Of a stretch of 64,000 nucleotides of DNA, positions 60,998-64,000 are shown in pieces. Numbering within the stretch: position 1 is the stretch's first letter; each line of letters starts with the position of its first letter. Source of the DNA: Agrilactobacillus composti DSM 18527 = JCM 14202 (lineage in GTDB: Bacteria; Bacillota; Bacilli; Lactobacillales; Lactobacillaceae). The position numbers were made by a program, and so were the translations under genes. Where the stretch lies: contig NZ_AZGA01000020.1 of the NCBI RefSeq assembly GCF_001436375.1, forward strand, positions 1 through 64,000. Reading direction: 5' to 3'. Under the pieces are notes generated by a model. It saw only the letters and a list, made by a program, of their open reading frames with translations. It made no database searches and had not been told where the DNA came from.

Positions 60998-61399
60998 TTG
61001 AGTAGAAAAATTTATTTCATTTCCCATAACAACTTTGCTCAAGGTTTAAAGCAAGCTGTGGAAATGATTGCCGGCAAACAAGATAACGTCACCGCCTTTG
61101 GCCTAATGCCTGGCGGCGATCCTAATGCAATCATCAAAACCATTGAAGCCGATATTACGGATGCAGACGAGGTATTGATTCTAGGTGATTTGGAGGGTGG
61201 TAGTGTTTGCAATGCCGCTATGCGTTTAACCATCAAAGACAACGTCACCTTAGTCACCGGTTCTAATTTAACCTTGGCCTTACAGGTGGTGTTAGATAGC
61301 GATCCAACCCACTTGGATCACCAAATTGAACAGGCTCGCACCGGGTTGAAGCGGTTAAAACTCAAGGTTTCATCTAACCAAGATGACAACTTCTTTTAA
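60998..61399 (+). CDS. Mannose-family PTS system subunit IIA
   Basis: The 133-residue protein is an EIIA_Man domain with the phosphorylated His10 in YFISHNNFAQG, followed by GDLEGGSVCNAAM, which corresponds to the family's D-x-x-G-G-S/T. It passes phosphate from HPr to IIB. As the only stand-alone EIIA_Man in the window, it may serve both PTS operons. Start is TTG after AGAGGA; it leads the operon behind the -24/-12 promoter at 60911. Confidence 0.9.
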   Translation: MSRKIYFISHNNFAQGLKQAVEMIAGKQDNVTAFGLMPGGDPNAIIKTIEADITDADEVLILGDLEGGSVCNAAMRLTIKDNVTLVTGSNLTLALQVVLDSDPTHLDHQIEQARTGLKRLKLKVSSNQDDNFF

Positions 61400-61446
61400 A
61401 CACTCATATCGGTAATTCATTTGGCTATTAGAAAGGATTGATCCAA

Positions 61447-61935
61447 TTGATTAAAATGTTAAGAATTGACGACCGTCTTATTCACGGTCAAGTGGCCGTG
61501 ACTTGGTCCAAACAACTAGAGGTAACGCGCATTGTGGTGGTCAGTGACACTATCAGTGAAGATGAAATTCAAGTTAGTGCGTTAAAGATGGCGGCACCAG
61601 AAGGAATCAAGGCCTTTGTGCTGTCCGTTGATAAGGCCGCGAAGATGTTAAATGATCCTCGGGCGGATAAGTTAAAAGTGTTACTGGTTTTAAATGATCC
61701 TAAGCAAGTGGCTGCGCTGTTGGCCGAACTCATCACTAAACCAGCAATTTTAGACATTGCTAACTATGGCCGGGTTGCCGGACTTGACGGGCGCCATAAG
61801 ATCACGGATACCGTTTATTTGTCCGACGAAGAGGTCCAAATTTTCAAAGACCTGGCACAAAAGGGCGATAAATTTATTTATCAACCGTTACCTGGCGATG
61901 CCGCAGAACCATTAGATAAACTATTGGAGGGATGA
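61447..61935 (+). CDS. Mannose-family PTS system subunit IIB
   Basis: The roughly 162-residue protein begins MIKMLRIDDRLIHGQVAVTW with the phosphorylated His in LIHGQ, and continues with RIVVVSDTISEDE and LDIANYGRVAG. TTG at 61447 is chosen because AAAGGA is nine bases upstream; a TTG at 61438 abuts the site. It transfers phosphate to the sugar entering through IIC/IID. Paralogue of the IIB at 50233, with clear but moderate similarity, suggesting related substrates. Confidence 0.9.
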   Translation: MIKMLRIDDRLIHGQVAVTWSKQLEVTRIVVVSDTISEDEIQVSALKMAAPEGIKAFVLSVDKAAKMLNDPRADKLKVLLVLNDPKQVAALLAELITKPAILDIANYGRVAGLDGRHKITDTVYLSDEEVQIFKDLAQKGDKFIYQPLPGDAAEPLDKLLEG

Positions 61936-61939
61936 GATT

Positions 61940-62743
61940 ATGTTAATGCAAGCACTTGCTGTGGGATTAGCCTGTGTATTAGTTAAGTTTGGGGCCTGGT
62001 GGGGTGCCATGGGCTGGGATCGACCAATGATTGCCAGCACTATCACTGGGATTTTGTTAGGCAAACCTGTGGAAGGAATTACCGTGGGTGCTGCTTTAGA
62101 ATTAGTATACATGGGGACCCAATCCATGGGTGGGGTCATCCCGCAAGATTATGGCCTAGGTGGTATTTTTGGCTGTGCCTTTGCAATTTTAGTCAGTGCT
62201 AAACCTTCCGTGGCCGTGGCTTTATCCATTCCTTTCAGTATGTTAGGGACGTTGATCTATGACTTATTTAAATTCTGGGCCACTTCTTTAGTCACCCGCT
62301 TTCAGACCCACTTGGAAAATCATCAAATCAAGGCTTTTAAACGGCTATGGAATATTCAAGCTTTTGTTTATTTATTAATGTGGTTCTTATTAGGATTTAT
62401 CAGTATTTTAGCCGGCACATCTGCTATTAAAGCCCTTGTCAACATGATTCCAACGGTGATCATGAATTCTCTAACGGTTGCCGCGGGCATGTTACCTGCT
62501 TTAGGGATGGCTTTATTGATGATCTCCTTGTGGAGTAAAAAATTGGCACCTTATTTCTTCATCGGTTTTGGCTTGGTCGCCTTTTTCAAAGGCACCTTGA
62601 TTGAAGTCGCCTTCTTAGGTGCGGCTGTGGCTTTCTTAGCAGTCATTGGCCAAATTGGCAAACACACCAACGGTAATAATGCCCAACCTAAGACTGCTGA
62701 AAGTGCCGAAGAAAGTGAAGAGGAGGATTTTTATAATGACTGA
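61940..62743 (+). CDS. Mannose-family PTS system subunit IIC
   Basis: The 267-residue membrane protein shows the EIIC_Man pattern WDRPMIASTITGILLGKPVE, AALELVYMGTQSMGGVIPQD and the LPALGMALLMISLW segment. GGAGGG precedes the ATG. The C-terminal tail is highly acidic (SAEESEEEDFYND) and overlaps the IID start by eight bases, so the two subunits are translated together. Confidence 0.9.
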   Translation: MLMQALAVGLACVLVKFGAWWGAMGWDRPMIASTITGILLGKPVEGITVGAALELVYMGTQSMGGVIPQDYGLGGIFGCAFAILVSAKPSVAVALSIPFSMLGTLIYDLFKFWATSLVTRFQTHLENHQIKAFKRLWNIQAFVYLLMWFLLGFISILAGTSAIKALVNMIPTVIMNSLTVAAGMLPALGMALLMISLWSKKLAPYFFIGFGLVAFFKGTLIEVAFLGAAVAFLAVIGQIGKHTNGNNAQPKTAESAEESEEEDFYND

Positions 62744-63584
62744 TACAACAACAACACCAACTTTTTTGCCAGATAAAAAATCTGAGAAACGCTTCTATAA
62801 CAGCTTATTCTGGCGCAGTCAGTGGCTGATGTTTTGTACTTCTTATACCAAACAACAAGCGGTAACGTTCTCTTGGGTCATGCTGCCTTATTTGGAGAAA
62901 ATTTACGGTAAAGATACCGATGAATTCTATGCCGCCATGTTACGACATCAAGATTTCTTCAACACCAACGTGGCTGTGGCCCCATTTGTTTTTGGGGTCG
63001 TCACTTCCATGGAAAAAGAAAACAAAGAAAATGGTGTGGAAGCTAAAAGTATCAATGCCTTGAAGTCCAGTTTAATGGGACCGCTCGCTGGTATTGGGGA
63101 TTCTTTACTGGCCAATGGGGTCCGCTTGATCGCCACCGGGATTGCCATCGGTTTCTTCCAACAAGGTAGTTGGTTAGGGCCAATCTTGTTCATGCTACTG
63201 TTGAATATCCCTAACTGGGGTATCAAATGGCTTTCCGGGAAATATGGCTACAAATTAGGCAACACCTTCATCACCGATGCCATGAAATCCGGCACCTTGA
63301 ATCTCATCACCAAAGCGGCTTCCATTGTGGGGTTGATGATGGTGGGGGCCATGTCTGCGCAATATGTCACCTTTAAGACTGTCCTTAAAATCAAGTCGGC
63401 GTCACAAGTGGTGGATATTCAAAAAATCTTTGACATGATCTTGCCAGGTCTCTTGCCACTGCTGTTAGTGCTAGGCTGTTTCTTCTACTTACGTAAAAAG
63501 AACAAACCCGTCCGTGTCCTACTGGCCGTGGTTGTCTTGGCCTTTGTCTTGACCTTCTTAGGCATCACTGGCGCCGCCAAGTAA
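62736..63584 (+). CDS. Mannose-family PTS system subunit IID
   Basis: The 282-residue protein carries the EIID signature: FWRSQWLMFCTSYTKQQAVT near the N terminus and LMGPLAGIGDSLLANGVRLI (about 117), with C-terminal membrane helices. The ATG at 62736 has GAGGA eight bases upstream. Together with IIC it forms the permease; the sugar is probably an oligosaccharide product of the exoenzymes in this locus. A glycosidase gene follows 15 bases later. Confidence 0.9.
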   Translation: MTDTTTTPTFLPDKKSEKRFYNSLFWRSQWLMFCTSYTKQQAVTFSWVMLPYLEKIYGKDTDEFYAAMLRHQDFFNTNVAVAPFVFGVVTSMEKENKENGVEAKSINALKSSLMGPLAGIGDSLLANGVRLIATGIAIGFFQQGSWLGPILFMLLLNIPNWGIKWLSGKYGYKLGNTFITDAMKSGTLNLITKAASIVGLMMVGAMSAQYVTFKTVLKIKSASQVVDIQKIFDMILPGLLPLLLVLGCFFYLRKKNKPVRVLLAVVVLAFVLTFLGITGAAK

Positions 63585-63599
63585 AGGTGGTTTTTCAAG

Positions 63600-64000
63600 A
63601 TGATGCAAAATGGTCAACCTTGGCTGGATACCACCGGCCAACCCATTCACGCCCATGGTGGTTGCATCCTTAAATACCAGGATTGGTATTATTGGTATGG
63701 TGAAGATCGCCGGGCTGATTATTATGTCAGTTGTTACCGCTCCCAAGACTTAATGCACTGGGAATTTCGCAACCACATTTTAACCACTACGTCACCTTTT
63801 AAGGCTGAACGCTTTCAAGCGACAGCTGGTCTGGTGAATAGTGATGGCACCAAAGTCAATATTGAACGACCCAAGGTTTTGTATAATCCGAAGACTGAAA
63901 GATTTGTCCTATGGGCCCATTTTGAAAACGGCCGGGATTATCGGGAAGCAGCGGTGTTGGTTGCCTCGGCAGCTACACCAGATGGGGATTTTACCGAACA
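63600..64000 (+). CDS. GH43-type glycoside hydrolase, N-terminal part (cut by window end)
   Basis: The first 133 codons encode a cytoplasmic protein without signal peptide: GQPIHAHGGCILKYQDWYYW, then YGEDRRADYYVSCYRSQDL and NIERPKVLYNPKTERFVLWA. This five-bladed beta-propeller start and the ERPKV(I/L)YN motif resemble GH43 subfamily 24 exo-beta-1,3-galactanases and related enzymes. The catalytic acid lies beyond the window. It begins 15 bases after IID with AAAGGTGG nine bases upstream, so it degrades the imported sugar. Substrate assignment is tentative. Confidence 0.75.
   Translation, partial: MMQNGQPWLDTTGQPIHAHGGCILKYQDWYYWYGEDRRADYYVSCYRSQDLMHWEFRNHILTTTSPFKAERFQATAGLVNSDGTKVNIERPKVLYNPKTERFVLWAHFENGRDYREAAVLVASAATPDGDFTE

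Noticed and set aside
1-64000. CRISPR arrays, rRNA or tRNA genes, prophage genes, replication origin
   Set aside because: No spaced direct repeats, no cloverleaf-like or rRNA sequence, no phage structural genes and no DnaA-box cluster were seen.

Overview
The window comes from a low-GC Gram-positive bacterium of the Lactobacillales, most likely a Lactobacillaceae species. The indications are DUF421/DUF3290 and MFS/DUF4811 gene pairs, mannose-family PTS genes under LevR and sigma-54, perfect CcpA cre boxes, strong GGAGG ribosome binding sites with frequent TTG/GTG starts, and surface proteins with Ser/Thr-rich linkers. The species cannot be fixed from the sequence alone.

Layout. 1-3253: a truncated TnpB gene at the window edge and a decaying patch of small membrane-protein genes, including a frameshifted paralogue of its intact neighbour. 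3291-20555: ordinary chromosome (P-type cation ATPase, HAD phosphatase, fumarase, nitroreductase, DUF421/DUF3290 pair, CDF transporter broken by a one-base frameshift, YdcF protein, UMF1-type MFS, CNNM-type protein, secreted CAP-domain protein, MerR-like regulator, nitrilase-family amidase). A structured, probably transcribed element lies at about 5730-5890. 21069-29460: a strikingly AT-rich seven-gene operon with an aminotransferase, a large unrecognised protein, three ATP-grasp ligases, a flavodoxin and an MFS exporter. It looks like a horizontally acquired pathway for a small peptide-like metabolite and is bordered by a chimeric IS3/ISL3 remnant (29605-31230). 31543-44770: accessory genes, including a PF13303-type PTS IIC, a first alginate-lyase-like secreted enzyme, a TetR-controlled MFS pump and a decaying ABC transporter that share one operator palindrome, a CDF transporter, and an SDR-cupin-SDR operon behind a MerR-type promoter with a 19-bp spacer.

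44904-64000 is a sigma-54-controlled polysaccharide-utilisation locus. It holds three further alginate-lyase-like exoenzymes, an esterase, two mannose-family PTS gene sets (only one with an EIIA), the activator LevR, its sigma factor RpoN, and a GH43-type glycosidase cut by the window end. Three -24/-12 promoters (near 50.86, 53.74 and 60.92 kb) each have an upstream 32-bp dyad, CG(C/A)CAGA-N17-ATGTG(G/T)CG, in the same orientation to transcription, and each is accompanied by a cre box. The inferred scheme is that secreted enzymes cut an unidentified acidic or decorated polysaccharide, the PTS permeases import the fragments, LevR senses PTS flux and drives sigma-54 transcription, and CcpA imposes glucose repression at the start sites.
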